From: CAWATG01 sp963785035
GTDB lineage: Bacteria; Actinomycetota; Acidimicrobiia; IMCC26256; CAWATG01
DNA length: 64,000 nt
Assembly: GCA_963785035.1 (NCBI GenBank)
Contig: CAWATG010000011.1
Coordinates: 487,663 to 551,662, forward strand
Direction: 5' to 3'
The notes below the pieces were generated by a model. It did no database searches, had not been told where the DNA came from, and saw only the letters and a list, made by a program, of their open reading frames with translations. Position numbers and translations under genes: made by a program. Position 1 is the first letter of the stretch. Every line of letters starts with the position of its first letter. Positions 41,263 through 51,251 of this stretch are shown piece after piece.

Positions 41263-42189
41263 GTGAGCACGAGGTTTTCCGCAACAGCGCGTAGCCTGTC
41301 GTTGGCCCTCGCACTTGCGTTGCTCGGCGGCGTCATCGCGTGGAAGGGCAGGATCACCGGTGTCGATGGCCGGGTGCCCGCCTCGGTGCAGGTGTCGAAC
41401 GTCGAGTTCGTCGACTCGAGCCGAGCGACCGTGGACCCCAGACACCGTTTGGACGCCCCCGACCGGACGCTACGCACGGACCTGTACATTCCGAAGCGCC
41501 CCGGACGTTTTCCGCTGATCATCTTTGCCCATGGGCTCGGCGGAAGCCCGAGGCACTTCACTGCGTTGCTCGGCGCATGGGCGGATCATGGCTACGTCGT
41601 GGCAGCACCGCAGTTTCCCGTGACCAGTGACATCTTGGGATGGCAAAACGGCCAGGTCGACTACCGCAGCCAACCCGGCGATGTGAGTTTTCTCATCGAC
41701 GAGCTCTTGCGGCTCTCAGCCGCGAAGGATGGCGCGCTCTCGGATCGGATCGACGGGGAACACATCGGACTCTCAGGTGTCTCAATGGGCGGCTTTACGA
41801 CGTTCGGTGCGATCTTCAACACGTGCTGTCGCGAGCCGCGAATCAAGGCCGCGATCGTAATGTCGGGCCAACTTGTCGACTTCCCCGGCTCCTATGAATT
41901 CGTTTCGGTTCCGGTGCTGATCGCCTACGGCAGCAGGGACATCCTCGTCAAGCCTGAGAGCGGTAAGGCGGCGTACGCGCAGGCGCTGCCGCCCAAGTAC
42001 CTCTTGGAGTTCACCGATGGCGGTCACACCGAAGCGTTTGACAATCAGGAAGGACCGCACGACGAGATTGCAACAGCGGCAACCAAGGACTTTTGGGACC
42101 TGTATCTGAAGGCAGAGGCGCCGGCGAAAAGTCGACTCATCGCGGATTCCTTCAGGGAAGGTCGTTCGAAACTTATCTTCGAGTCATAG
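41263..42189 (+). CDS. Exported alpha/beta hydrolase (chlorophyllase/PAF-acetylhydrolase-like)
   Basis: The 308-residue protein has an N-terminal hydrophobic segment (LSLALALALLGGVIAW), probably a signal anchor. The hydrolase fold shows PLIIFAHGLGGSPRHFTALL (oxyanion region), HIGLSGVSMGGFTTFGAIFN with the nucleophile Ser in GVSMGG, IAYGSRDILVKPESG (acid region) and FTDGGHTEAFDNQEG (catalytic His). The pattern resembles the dienelactone-hydrolase/PAF-acetylhydrolase group acting on small esters. The substrate is unknown. It follows korB by 46 bp but is unlikely to be functionally linked. Confidence 0.8.
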   Translation: MSTRFSATARSLSLALALALLGGVIAWKGRITGVDGRVPASVQVSNVEFVDSSRATVDPRHRLDAPDRTLRTDLYIPKRPGRFPLIIFAHGLGGSPRHFTALLGAWADHGYVVAAPQFPVTSDILGWQNGQVDYRSQPGDVSFLIDELLRLSAAKDGALSDRIDGEHIGLSGVSMGGFTTFGAIFNTCCREPRIKAAIVMSGQLVDFPGSYEFVSVPVLIAYGSRDILVKPESGKAAYAQALPPKYLLEFTDGGHTEAFDNQEGPHDEIATAATKDFWDLYLKAEAPAKSRLIADSFREGRSKLIFES

Positions 42190-42240
42190 CGATGGACGCC
42201 GGGCTTCGGCGCCCAGGTACGTGTGCCGCCTGAACATAAC

Positions 42241-43173
42241 TCAGACGTGGCCTCGTTTGAAGGTCATTCGCGCATTGCGGATGTGATCCGCCGTCGGCTT
42301 GAAACGATCGCCGCGTGTTTTGAGGACCGTTCTGACGGCGCTCGCCGCCGCTCGGATCACATAGCCCACGCACTGTGCTAAACGAGCGGTCTCGCCGACA
42401 ACGACACCGTTGTGGCGCGTGAGGTAGTCGTTGAAGTTGCGAATCGCTGCCGGCGGCACGCGCCCGAATTGTCGTTTGCTGCTGGCAGATCCGAAATGAA
42501 CGACTTCTGCCGCCGGTTCGTACCACACCGTCCATCCGGCATCACGGAAGCGTTGACAGATATCGGTGTCGTCCATGTAGCAGAAGTAACGCTCATCCAT
42601 CAGACCGACCTCGTCGAGCGCGTCGCGACGAACGATCATTGCGGCGCTGCAGACCCAATCGGGGCAGAAGGCCTCGCGTGTGTCACGGGCGAGGAACAGG
42701 CTGTTCCGCGCAGCGGCGCGACTGAGACGTTCCAGGTAGAGGAAGAAGCTCAGGACCGAGGTGAGGTCGGGTTTGCGTCCTGCTGTCCACCGCTGCCAGG
42801 ACCCGTCGCCGTAGACCAGCCGCGGGCCCACGACCGCGGCGCGGGGATCGTTCTCGAGCCGTGCGAGCATGGTGTCGATCGAACCGGCCGTGACGAACGC
42901 GTCGGCATTGATCAAGAGCAGGTACTGGCCTTTGCTCTGTCGTATGGCGCGGTTATTCGCTCGCGTGTACCCCTCGTTCTTGCCGTTGGCCTCCAAGGTG
43001 ACCTGGGGGTACTTCGAGCGCACGAGCTCGTCGGAGCCGTCGGTCGACCCGTTGTCGACGACGACGATCTCCATGCTGCGTCCCGTCGGCGGGTGGTCGA
43101 TCAACGACTGCAGGCACAGGTCGAGAAGATCGGCGGTATTCCAACTGACGATGACAGCGGAGACATCGATCAT
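42241..43173 (-). CDS. Family 2 glycosyltransferase (rhamnosyltransferase-like)
   Basis: The 310-residue cytoplasmic enzyme has the GT-A fold of family 2: VSAVIVSWNTADLLDLCLQS, EIVVVDNGSTDGSDELV, NEGYTRANNRAIRQSKGQYL with the metal/nucleotide motif LLINADAFV, and the WVCSAAMIVRRDALDEVGLM then ERYFCYMDDTDICQRFRDAG acceptor-side block typical of WbbL-like rhamnosyltransferases. It is the last gene of the minus-strand polysaccharide operon and its ATG overlaps the stop of the polymerase/ligase gene (ATGA, 43,170-43,173). Confidence 0.88.
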   Translation of the reverse strand: MIDVSAVIVSWNTADLLDLCLQSLIDHPPTGRSMEIVVVDNGSTDGSDELVRSKYPQVTLEANGKNEGYTRANNRAIRQSKGQYLLLINADAFVTAGSIDTMLARLENDPRAAVVGPRLVYGDGSWQRWTAGRKPDLTSVLSFFLYLERLSRAAARNSLFLARDTREAFCPDWVCSAAMIVRRDALDEVGLMDERYFCYMDDTDICQRFRDAGWTVWYEPAAEVVHFGSASSKRQFGRVPPAAIRNFNDYLTRHNGVVVGETARLAQCVGYVIRAAASAVRTVLKTRGDRFKPTADHIRNARMTFKRGHV

Positions 43174-44679
43174 CTCCGAACGCCTTGGCTTTCCTCCAGA
43201 AGGCGTGCATCATCCGCGATGGCATCGACGGGGATGGTCGGGCCAAAGTCGAGCGGTGGTGGCGCGTACGCGATGAGTGCCTGACGTTGTTCGTCCTCGT
43301 GGATGCGGAAGCATGCCATCATCAATCCTGCGAGGAGCCAGAGCAGGTAGAGGGGTACCTCCTGACGAAGCGAGTAGGAGAGCTGTTCCGCAACAACGTG
43401 CAGGAGCAGGATGCTCAACATGGCGAAACCCATTGATCGGAAGAAAGGATCGCGGCTTGCTGCGAGGCGTATCGCTCGCCAAGCGAGCGAGACGCCGATC
43501 AGTGCGACTGCTGCGAGCCCGAGCAGGCCTGTCTCGGCCGCCGTGAGGATAAAGAAGTTGTGCGACGGGTATCCCGGGAACAGCAGCGGCTCTGCCGTGA
43601 ACTCGTCCATCACCTGTGTGAAGTTGTTCAGTCCGTGACCGGCGAGCGGCTCGTCATAGAACATGCGGAAGCCGACGGAGTTGAGCTGGAGCCGGGACCG
43701 CACTTCGAGGTCGATGTGGCTGTCGCCGAAGTTGGCTTGGTAGAACTTTGTGAGTTGCGGTGACAACACCGCCGCTGCGAGCAGCACCGCGATGGTTGCG
43801 CCCACCCACATCTTCGTATTGAGGCGGTGATATGCGGTGCCGACGATCAGCAGCAGCACTATGGCTGGGGCAAGGCCAAGGAGCGGTCCGCGTGACTGCG
43901 AGAAATAGATCTGGATGAGCGCAAAGGGAATCACGCCGATCGAAATGATCCGAATCCTGCGGTCCTTCATGAAGATCGCAAGGCTCAGCGCGATCAAGAC
44001 GATCATGCACAGGACGATGGCCAGGAACACCGGGTGAATGAGCGTCCCCGCAGGACGACCGACGCTACCGAGCGCGCTCGTTCGCTCCTGTTGGGTCTGC
44101 GGTACGCCCAGCACGTCGAGTCCGAACACGCCGCCGGTGAACTTCTGCATCGAGACGACGAAGAACTCGACGAAGACGAACACGCACAACATCGACAGAA
44201 CCGCGGCGATCTCGCTGCGTTTCTTGACCCGAGCTCCGAAGTAGAAGAAGACCGCGTAGACCAAGGTCAGGCGGTACAGCTCTGCGATCGGGAGGTAGGA
44301 GTTCTCCGAGTTGAAGATGCTGAAGGAGTAGAGCAGCATCCCAGCTGCCGGCGCCCAGAAGATCGGTCGGCGCAGTGCCGCGGATCACATCACGCTGAAA
44401 CGTGCCCTCGACGATCCACATGGTCACGAGCGCAAGCATCACCATGCTGGTGCCGTCGACGATGATGCCAGGGGCGCCAGCCTGGGTATTGGTCACGATC
44501 GGGCCGATGGTCTTGTGCAGCGGAACCATGAACGTCAACACGAGTGCAGCCATGAGCACGCGCGACTTGTTCTTTGCGAGCAGGAGAGCGACACCGACGA
44601 CACTTCCGAAGACCCCCGCGACCGCGGCCAAAATCCCGAACAGGGCTCCGCCGATGACAAAGGGAATGTCGGGAATCAT
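43170..44679 (-). CDS. O-antigen polymerase/ligase-like membrane protein, frameshifted
   Basis: The product is a polytopic membrane protein of the Wzy/WaaL type, about 500 residues with ten or more hydrophobic segments and a large periplasmic loop. The loop contains GSVGRPAGTLIHPVFLAIV and the family's Wzy_C-like IYFSQSRGPLLGLAPAIVLL, followed by MFYDEPLAGHGLNNFTQVMD and GYPSHNFFILTAAETGLLGL with the conserved HNFFL-type motif. The first part (MIPDIPFVIGGALFGILAAV to FQRDVIRG) and the second part (ALRRPIFWAPAAGMLLYSFS) are in different frames, one extra base near 44,382. It overlaps its neighbours by 4 bp on both sides. Whether it polymerises repeat units or ligates chains cannot be told. Confidence 0.82.
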
Positions 44680-45683
44680 GAGGGTGCTCGCTCATCTGTT
44701 CGGGACACGGTCTGGAGGGGGACAGGGCTCCTGTGCGGGGCTTGTCGGTACCCGCGGTTCGTGTAGTAGAGCAGGACTTTCCAATACAGCCATGCATCGA
44801 ACCTGCCGGCGCTGCGTCGCTCGGCGAGTTTTCGCTGAATCGGCGGGACAGTCAGGCGATTGAAGAGGAGTTGACGAACCGCCCCACGAAGTACCTGTTT
44901 GGGGGAGTTCCTGAGGGAGAAGACCCCGTAGCGCTCGGTGAGTTTCGGATCCGGGACCAATACTTCCAAATCTCGAAGTCCTCGACCGACCGTCTCCTGA
45001 AGGCGGCAGGCGGAGTCCAGGCTGTGAGGATGGTAATGCTCTGCCCATGCCTGCGGGTTGTACACGAGCGGGTTTCCCGCATGCGTCCAACGCCAGCCGA
45101 GTTCGACGTCCTCACTTCCGATCTCGGCCCAGTCCTCGTGGAACAGCAGGTTTCGATCCAGGAGCTCGGCGCGCGGCAGCGAGAGATTCATCGACCAGAA
45201 GTAGGACCACGGCAGATCATCGCCGACCCGGTCCGATATCTCCCAGTAGGCGAACGGCTGATACCAGCGAACGAACGGATCCTGGGGCATCTCGGCTGAT
45301 TGCTCGACGTGGCCGAGGACGGCGGTCGGCTGGGTCGCTTCGAGCTGTGAACGTTCGTGCTGGGCGAGAAAATCCGGACGCACCCAGACGTCATCGTTCA
45401 TCAGGATCACGTACTTGAAGCGGGCCTGGTGGATTGCCTGATTGCGCTTCACCGCGGGCAGGCGTTCGTTGCTCGCGAGGAGCCGAATCGCGACGTCGGT
45501 TTCGGCAGCGACTCGCTCGACCATCTGCGGGGTACCGTCCGAGGAGTTGTCCGCCACGAGAATCTCGTAACGGTCGTTCGGATAGTCGCAGGCGATGAGG
45601 TGGCGAAGGGTGCGCTCGACGACATCGCACCGGTTGTACGTCGGCAGGATGCAGGAGAACCCGAGGCGTTCATCGCGTGTCAT
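44676..45683 (-). CDS. Family 2 glycosyltransferase
   Basis: The 335-residue enzyme begins MTRDERLGFSCILPTYNRCD and shows YEILVADNSSDGTPQMVERV, NQAIHQARFKYVILMNDDVW (DxD-like NDDV) and LLFHEDWAEIGSEDVELGWR, where the E-D pair is typical of the catalytic/acceptor side. It would add one sugar to the lipid-linked oligosaccharide. Its ATG overlaps the wzx stop by one base (TGATG), and its stop overlaps the next gene. The same reading frame continues upstream into the wzx region without a stop, but that is a by-product of the wzx frameshift and not a fusion. Confidence 0.87.
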   Translation of the reverse strand: MTRDERLGFSCILPTYNRCDVVERTLRHLIACDYPNDRYEILVADNSSDGTPQMVERVAAETDVAIRLLASNERLPAVKRNQAIHQARFKYVILMNDDVWVRPDFLAQHERSQLEATQPTAVLGHVEQSAEMPQDPFVRWYQPFAYWEISDRVGDDLPWSYFWSMNLSLPRAELLDRNLLFHEDWAEIGSEDVELGWRWTHAGNPLVYNPQAWAEHYHPHSLDSACRLQETVGRGLRDLEVLVPDPKLTERYGVFSLRNSPKQVLRGAVRQLLFNRLTVPPIQRKLAERRSAGRFDAWLYWKVLLYYTNRGYRQAPHRSPVPLQTVSRTDERAPS

Positions 45684-47198
45684 CACACGCCCCCGACCGC
45701 ACCGGCCAGACCGGCGTCTCCACCGGACTCGCTGGCCGCTGCTCGCTTCTCGGTCAGGACTGCAACGAGACGCCGGGGCGAAACGTCGAGTGCATGCAGC
45801 GCAGGGAGATACGCCGCAGCTCCGAGAAGGGCGCCGAGCCAGGGGTTGAGGCCGACGAGCGCGGCGCCTCCGCCGACCAAGGCGATGCAAGCGGCTGCAA
45901 TCGCGACTCGGGCGAGGCGGCCGAGGTCCAGGGTTACGTGCGTGAGGCGCTTGACGAGTACACCAGCGGCAGTTCCGGTGATGAGACCGACGAGAACGAC
46001 GCCGGTCGCAGCGCCGTTGGGTCCGAAGAGCGAGATCAAGACCGCATGCATCGCAAGGCCGACGACCAAGCATCACGGTGTTGAGGCGCAGGATGAGCTG
46101 TTGACGATTGACTGCTAGGAGCATCGTTGCGTACCAAGCAGTGAAGGTCATCGAAACGAGTCCGAGACCGAGGAGGCGCATCGGCATGACCGCGTCCGCG
46201 TACTTCTCGGAGTACACGAGGTCGACGGCCGGTTCTGCGAGTAGCGCCACGAGAATGGCGATTGGGACGACAAAGGCCACCAACGCTTCCGTGCCAAGGC
46301 GGTAGACGGAGACGAAGCGCTCCTGATCGGTGAACGCGTACCGGCTCAGCAGCGGCAACAGCACTGTCACCAAGACCAGCGCCGCGATTGCGAGGTATTC
46401 GATCGGCGCGTACGCCGCCCCGTAGAGGCCAACCTCGCGCCGAGTGCGCAACACGGCGAGCATGAAGCTGTCGAGTTTGATCAGCACAACGCCGACCAGG
46501 CTGGCAAGCGCGAGGGACCATGCGCCGCGTAACAGCGGAGCGACGAGCGCCCGTTCGAAACTCGGGCGAATTGCAAGACGGCGTCGCGCGAGGAAGATCG
46601 CGATCGCGCCGGCCAACGAGGCGCCGACGGCGACGGCGACGTACAACTGGGTGAGCGACCCATGATGTGTGACCAACCAGATCACGATGCTGGTCTCGAC
46701 GATCTCGCCGAAGAGGATCGTGAATGCCTCGAGGTGCTGTTGTAGCCGTACGTTGAACGCGATCGTCACACTGAGCAGTGCATTGCCGATGAACGCGATC
46801 GACGCTGCCGCTGCAGCCGTGTGCACTTCGGCACTTCGATCGAGCGCGAGGAGGATGCTCTGTATCGTGAGTGCCGCGATACCCGCCAAGGCAAGGCGCA
46901 CCACGATGATCGTGCCGACGATCTGTGCCTCGTCGGAAACGGCACGAGCGACCTCGCGGATTCCGATCTTGTTCAGTCCGAAGTCCGAGATCAGCGCAAC
47001 GATGCTGGTCAGCACCATCACCAGGACGAAGTCGCCATACACAGACGGCGAGAGATAACGAATGATGACAACACTGCTGAGGACGTTCAGCAGCATGTGC
47101 ACGATCTGGGAACCAACCTGACTTGTCGCGCTGACCACAACACCACGCGCGATCGATGCGTCATCGGTCGGATGGAGATGCTTGTCGTGGTCGGTCAT
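45683..47198 (-). CDS. Wzx-type polysaccharide flippase, frameshifted
   Basis: The protein (about 505 residues) belongs to the MOP superfamily of lipid-linked oligosaccharide flippases. After a polar start (MTDHDKHLHPTDDASIARGV) come some twelve to fourteen hydrophobic segments, including VSATSQVGSQIVHMLLNVLS, YLSPSVYGDFVLVMVLTSIV, LNKIGIREVARAVSDEAQIV, SLALASLVGVVLIKLDSFML and YAPIEYLAIAALVLVTVLLP. After NRQQLILRLNTVM the frame changes near 46,067 (one extra base) and resumes with VVGLAMHAVLISLFGPNGAA. It overlaps the upstream glycosyltransferase stop by 4 bp. Confidence 0.85.
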
Positions 47199-48102
47199 TG
47201 CGGCCGTCCAGGTTGCGACACGGCGTTCGGCCGTTTGCTGCGGCGCGCGCTGTTGGCGATAACAGCGAGGGCGCGTGCCATCAGTAATGCCCACACGAGC
47301 GGCCGAAGCGGCAGTTTCGCTCCGGTGAGGTGGTGCTTGGCGTAGTACCTGTACGCGCTGGCGTGAAAGGTCCGAACCTGGCGCGGCGTTCGGCCTGTCG
47401 CTGCGCGCCCTCATCGTGCACGACCGTAGCTCGCGGTTCGCACATGACCCGCGCCCCGGTGCGTTTGACGCGCCGACACCAGTCGGCGTCCTCCCAGTAC
47501 ATGAAGAAGCCCTCGTCGAAACCGCCGGTCGCACGTGCAAGATCACGACGGATCATGAAGCATGCGCCCGAGACCCAGTCGACGGCGAATGCTTCGTTGC
47601 CATGGTGGTCACGGCCGATGAGGTAACGACGCGACCATGGATTGTTCGGCCAGATTCGCGTGAGCGGCGAGCGCCGTCCGAGGAGCGCGGCGGCGGGCGT
47701 GGGGAAGGCTCGTGCGGTCCCTTGATCGGTGCGATCGGGGTTGAGGAGTTGCGGGGCGACGATCCCGACGTCGGGATGAGCCCTCAGGAACTCGACAAGG
47801 TTGGTGATCGAAGACGCATCTGCAACCGTATCGGGGTTGAGGATGACGACGTGGGCGCCGGTACTGGCTGCGAGTCCGAGGTTGTTGGCCTTGGAGAAAC
47901 CGAGGTTTGCTCCTGAGTCGATGATGCGAACCGACGGGTGCTGCTCGCGTATCAACGCGGTGGTGTTGTCGGTGGACGCGTTGTCGACGACGATCGTCTC
48001 GTACTGGAGATGCTCACACGCTGCGGGCAAGGACGCGAGGCATGCGTCGATATAGCGAGCAGAGTTGTAGGTCACGATGACGATCGAGGTGTCGAGGGTC
48101 AT
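47195..48102 (-). CDS. Family 2 glycosyltransferase, frameshifted near the C-terminus
   Basis: This roughly 300-residue enzyme has TSIVIVTYNSARYIDACLAS, ETIVVDNASTDNTTALIREQ, NLGFSKANNLGLAASTGAHV with the ILNPDTVA motif, and VDWVSGACFMIRRDLARATG then GFFMYWEDADWCRRVKRTGA, the profile of WbbL-like rhamnosyltransferases. The first frame fails after RQAERRA; the correct C-terminus (RTFHASAYRYYAKHHLTGAK) is in another frame, implying one missing base near 47,390, and its stop overlaps the wzx start. ATG 48,102 (MTLDTSIVIVTYN) is preferred over upstream starts that overlap the rmlD-like gene. Confidence 0.85.
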
Positions 48103-48154
48103 CGTGAGGTCCGTCGACGAATGCTGAGAGCCGAGAACGTCAGAGCCGACGCCG

Positions 48155-49099
48155 TCAGCTGCCAAGCAGAGCACCGGAAGCTCGGATTCGGTCTGGGAAA
48201 TGCGTCTCGAGGTAATCCTTGAGCGCAACCGGCCAGTCGCGCATGGTGTTCATGCCCTGGAGATCGAGCACACGGTTGCGCATCTGCTCCGATGGTGGGC
48301 GTGATGCGAAGTACTGCGCTGCGAAGTATTCGGACGAGACGGGCAGCAGCTCGACATCGTCGCGACCGAGGATCCGCAGGATCTCCTTGGCGACGTCGTA
48401 GCGACTTCCGCCGCCGTTGCCTGTCATGTGGTACAGCCCGAAGAGGTCACTTGTGACCACCTGGTGGAAGCAGGCGGCGAAGTCCTTGGTGTACGTCGGG
48501 GTGCCGAGCTTGTCGGACACGGCGCGCAGCGTCGTCGCGCCCGTGTCAAGTTGGGAGATCATGAGCGAGACGAACTTGTGGTCCTTGCCGCCGCCGCCGA
48601 TCATCCACCCTGCCCGAACGATGTAGTGCTCGGGTACGGTTTGGGCGACGATCTGCTCGCCTTTGTACTTCGATGCCCCGTACACATTGATCGGGATCGG
48701 GGTGTCGAACTCGTCGTAGAACCCGTCCTTTTGCCCGTCGAAAACGCCAGCTGTGCTGATGTATCCCATCGGGATGCCTGCTTGACGGGCTGCGAGCGCC
48801 ACGTACTTGGTCGAGATGGCGTTGGTAAGCCACGCTGCGTCGGGGTCGCCTTCGCAGACTTCCAGGCTCGTCTCGGCGGCGAGGTGGGCGACGAATTCGG
48901 GGCGGAAGTTCTTGAATGCCGTCGCGATCTGGTCGCGGGAGCGCACATCGAGCTGGTGCAGCGTAGGGCCGTCTGCGCCCCATGGTTGTGGTACTTCGAG
49001 CGCGATGTCCGTCGCGGTGACGTCGTGCCCGTTGGCGACAAGCGCAGGTACGAGGGAACTGCCGAGCATCCCGGCGGACCCCGTGACGAGAATTCTCAC
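48155..49099 (-). CDS. NAD-dependent sugar-nucleotide reductase/epimerase, RmlD-like
   Basis: The 314-residue extended short-chain dehydrogenase starts MRILVTGSAGMLGSSLVPAL (Rossmann GxxGxxG), has HLAAETSLEVCEGDPDAAW, the STAGVFDGQKDGFYDEFD region with a substrate Ser/Thr, and YGASKYKGEQIVAQTV with the catalytic YxxxK. DKLGTPTYTKDFAACFHQVV and YHMTGNGGGSRYDVAKEIL resemble RmlD/RfbD, which reduces dTDP-4-dehydrorhamnose. The conserved YVFDG block of RmlD is GVFDG here. It precedes two rhamnosyltransferase-like enzymes in the same operon, which agrees with a deoxysugar role, but the exact product is not certain. Confidence 0.83.
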   Translation of the reverse strand: MRILVTGSAGMLGSSLVPALVANGHDVTATDIALEVPQPWGADGPTLHQLDVRSRDQIATAFKNFRPEFVAHLAAETSLEVCEGDPDAAWLTNAISTKYVALAARQAGIPMGYISTAGVFDGQKDGFYDEFDTPIPINVYGASKYKGEQIVAQTVPEHYIVRAGWMIGGGGKDHKFVSLMISQLDTGATTLRAVSDKLGTPTYTKDFAACFHQVVTSDLFGLYHMTGNGGGSRYDVAKEILRILGRDDVELLPVSSEYFAAQYFASRPPSEQMRNRVLDLQGMNTMRDWPVALKDYLETHFPDRIRASGALLGS

Positions 49100-49117
49100 G
49101 GTTGGTCTCCTACAGAG

Positions 49118-50344
49118 CTAGGTGCCGGGCGGGGAAGTCGGCGGTGTGCGACCGTAGTCGTCGCCTGCCTCCTCGTATTCGGAAGCAGCCCCACCTGCAT
49201 ATTCGACCTCGTATTCGTCATCTTGAGCGTAGGCATACGCACCGTAGGCGGGTATGCCGTATTCGTCGTCCTTGGGAAAGAGTGTTTCGCCGACACGCCA
49301 GGCGGAACGAGCGGCCATGGCGAGTCCGACGATGGCTCCGAGCACCAGACCCAGTGCCTCATACATCCAGCGCTTCGGAGCCGATGGGTAGACGCCCGGG
49401 ACGGCAGTGTCGAGACGGGTCAGCTCGACTGGCGCAACCCCGCCGTTGACACGCAACTCCTGCAGCTTCGCCGTCAAGCCGGTCATTGTGGTCGTCGTGG
49501 TGATGTAGTCGGTCTGTAGGGTGACGAGCTCGGTCTGCGCGGCGGGCGACAGGAGCGTCGCGATTGTGGGCGAGAGCACAGCGCCCTCGGTGGTGAGGTC
49601 GATGCGGTTGGCGTTCGCGAAAGTTCCAAGCTTGAGCGCTGCCTGCTGCTGACGCTCCCCGGTCTCCTTCATCGCAGCGAGGATCTTTTTCTCGGCCCCC
49701 TTGATGTCCTCCCGGAACCGACTGTTGGTGATTGCGACGAGCTCATCGGCGGCGGCATCCGACATCTTCGTCGCGGTCTCGGCATCCTTCCAGGATCCCT
49801 TGACGGCAATGATGTAGGAGAGCCCGACCTGGGAAGCGCTCAGGTTCTTCTGTGCGTCCTTGATCGCTTGTTCGTGGCGGGGCAGCTTCTTGTACGTGCC
49901 CTTGAGGACGTAGGAGTACGTCACCTTGAAGGTGGTCGCGAAGACCTTCTTGACGAAGCCGATCGGTCCGGTCGGATCGTCGTTGCGGTCGAGATTCAGC
50001 TTGTCGACCAGTCGGCGGGCAACAACCTCGTTCCCGAGCAGAGCCCCCTGCGTCTCCGAGACTGTCCGCGAGATCGCGGACTGTTCGACGCTGGCGTTCT
50101 GCTTGTCGATGGTCGATCCGTTGGTCTGGAGGAACGACGTGTTGTTGACTCGCATCAGCAGACGTGTCGAAGCGGTGTACTTGACGCCGAACAGGAACGA
50201 CGCCCCGTAGCCGACGACTGCTCCACACAGCGCGAAGACTGGGATCCAAAGGAATCGCCGAAAGTTGATCGGTGCGGTGCCGGGAGGTTGAAAACTCAAC
50301 TGTGGCTCACTTCCAGAACGTCGGCGCCATGCGGGCACCGCCAA
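49118..50344 (-). CDS. Wzz-like polysaccharide chain-length determinant with Tyr-rich C-terminal tail
   Basis: The 408-residue protein has the two-helix layout of Wzz/Wzc-N proteins: helix 1 at about residues 31-52 (FLWIPVFALCGAVVGYGASF), a large extracytoplasmic region with coiled-coil character (AADELVAITNSRFREDIKGA, KKILAAMKETGERQQQAALK), a Pro-containing stretch (VPGVYPSAPKRWMYEAL) and helix 2 (GLVLGAIVGLAMAARSAW). It controls polymer length with Wzy. The cytoplasmic tail (last about 45 residues) is acidic with eight tyrosines (DDEYGIPAYGAYAYAQDDEY and onwards), recalling the Tyr cluster of BY-kinases, though no kinase domain is present. It lies 4 bp after the sugar transferase gene. Confidence 0.85.
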   Translation of the reverse strand: MAVPAWRRRSGSEPQLSFQPPGTAPINFRRFLWIPVFALCGAVVGYGASFLFGVKYTASTRLLMRVNNTSFLQTNGSTIDKQNASVEQSAISRTVSETQGALLGNEVVARRLVDKLNLDRNDDPTGPIGFVKKVFATTFKVTYSYVLKGTYKKLPRHEQAIKDAQKNLSASQVGLSYIIAVKGSWKDAETATKMSDAAADELVAITNSRFREDIKGAEKKILAAMKETGERQQQAALKLGTFANANRIDLTTEGAVLSPTIATLLSPAAQTELVTLQTDYITTTTTMTGLTAKLQELRVNGGVAPVELTRLDTAVPGVYPSAPKRWMYEALGLVLGAIVGLAMAARSAWRVGETLFPKDDEYGIPAYGAYAYAQDDEYEVEYAGGAASEYEEAGDDYGRTPPTSPPGT

Positions 50345-50348
50345 ACGG

Positions 50349-51251
50349 TCAGAGAGCCCCGATCATCTTCACGACCGTCCCGGGCGTACGCCGGAGCACG
50401 GTGAGATCGAAAGCCACGGACCGATTGTCAACATATTCAAGATCCAAGGCGATTGTCTGCTTGAACCGTAGAATGTTTCGGCCGCTGATCTGCGCCAATC
50501 CAGTCAAACCTGGTTTTACGGAGAACTTTTTCAATTCTTCAGGCCGGTAGTGCCGGATCATCTGCGGAATCTCCGGACGAGGGCCCACGAGCGACATGTC
50601 GCCTTTCAGCACATTCAACAGGTTTGGAAGTTCGTCGAGGCTTGTGCGACGGAGCCGACGCCCGATCCTGGTGAGCCGTGGGTCGTCAGCCAGCTTGAAG
50701 AACAGTGTCGGAAGCTCGTCCTGAGAGTAGTCGTAGGCGTAGTAGTCGGGGAAGCGCTCCTTGGCGTCGGTGTACATCGTCCGGAACTTGTAGAAGGAGA
50801 AGACCTTCCCGTTTCGTCCTACCCGTGCCTGCTTGAAGAGTACCGGGCCAGGGGAATCGACGGCAATCACGAGTGCGACGATGGCGATCACCGGCAGCGC
50901 CAGGATCAATGCGACGAGGCTGAGGGTGACGTCGATCATGCGGGTAGCAACGCGATACGTCCGGGAGTCCTTGCGGCGTCCGACGCGATCGAGGATTGAA
51001 GCGATGTCGTCGACCGTGAGCACGGTTTCGACGGCAAGTTCCGTAGCCAGATCGACAGCGGGGCGGGCACGGAGCTGCGTGACGCTGCCACCATGCGTTG
51101 CACCCCGCCCGTCCAGCCTCTCCTCGGAAGTGAGGTCGAGCTCGGCGCAATCCTGCGAGCGCCCGCCCGTTGTCAGGTCCAGGATCTCGCAGTCGTTGGT
51201 GAGGTCGATTTCGATTCGGCTGTCGCCGGCTGACTGCGTTGCCCGTGTCAC
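50349..51251 (-). CDS. Undecaprenyl-phosphate sugar phosphotransferase (bacterial sugar transferase family)
   Basis: This enzyme starts lipid-linked polysaccharide assembly by moving a sugar phosphate from a nucleotide sugar to undecaprenyl phosphate. After a polar N-terminus of about 100 residues, one helix follows (RMIDVTLSLVALILALPVIA) and then the catalytic domain: SPGPVLFKQARVGRNGKVFS, FYKFRTMYTDAKERFPDYY, RIGRRLRRTSLDELPNLLNV, LKGDMSLVGPRPEIPQMIRH and VKPGLTGLAQISGRN. Its short form, with one predicted helix, is like WbaP-C/EpsL/PglC. The N-terminus repeats a small D-L-T element (EIDLTND, ILDLTTGG, ELDLTSEE) of unknown meaning. It is the first gene of the minus-strand operon. Confidence 0.92.
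   Translation of the reverse strand: MTRATQSAGDSRIEIDLTNDCEILDLTTGGRSQDCAELDLTSEERLDGRGATHGGSVTQLRARPAVDLATELAVETVLTVDDIASILDRVGRRKDSRTYRVATRMIDVTLSLVALILALPVIAIVALVIAVDSPGPVLFKQARVGRNGKVFSFYKFRTMYTDAKERFPDYYAYDYSQDELPTLFFKLADDPRLTRIGRRLRRTSLDELPNLLNVLKGDMSLVGPRPEIPQMIRHYRPEELKKFSVKPGLTGLAQISGRNILRFKQTIALDLEYVDNRSVAFDLTVLRRTPGTVVKMIGAL

Noticed and set aside
44676..47546. A 956-residue protein joining a flippase and a glycosyltransferase
   Set aside because: The flippase frame loses its own C-terminus within this reading; the missing end is in another frame and closes at 45,683, so the fusion is produced by one extra base.
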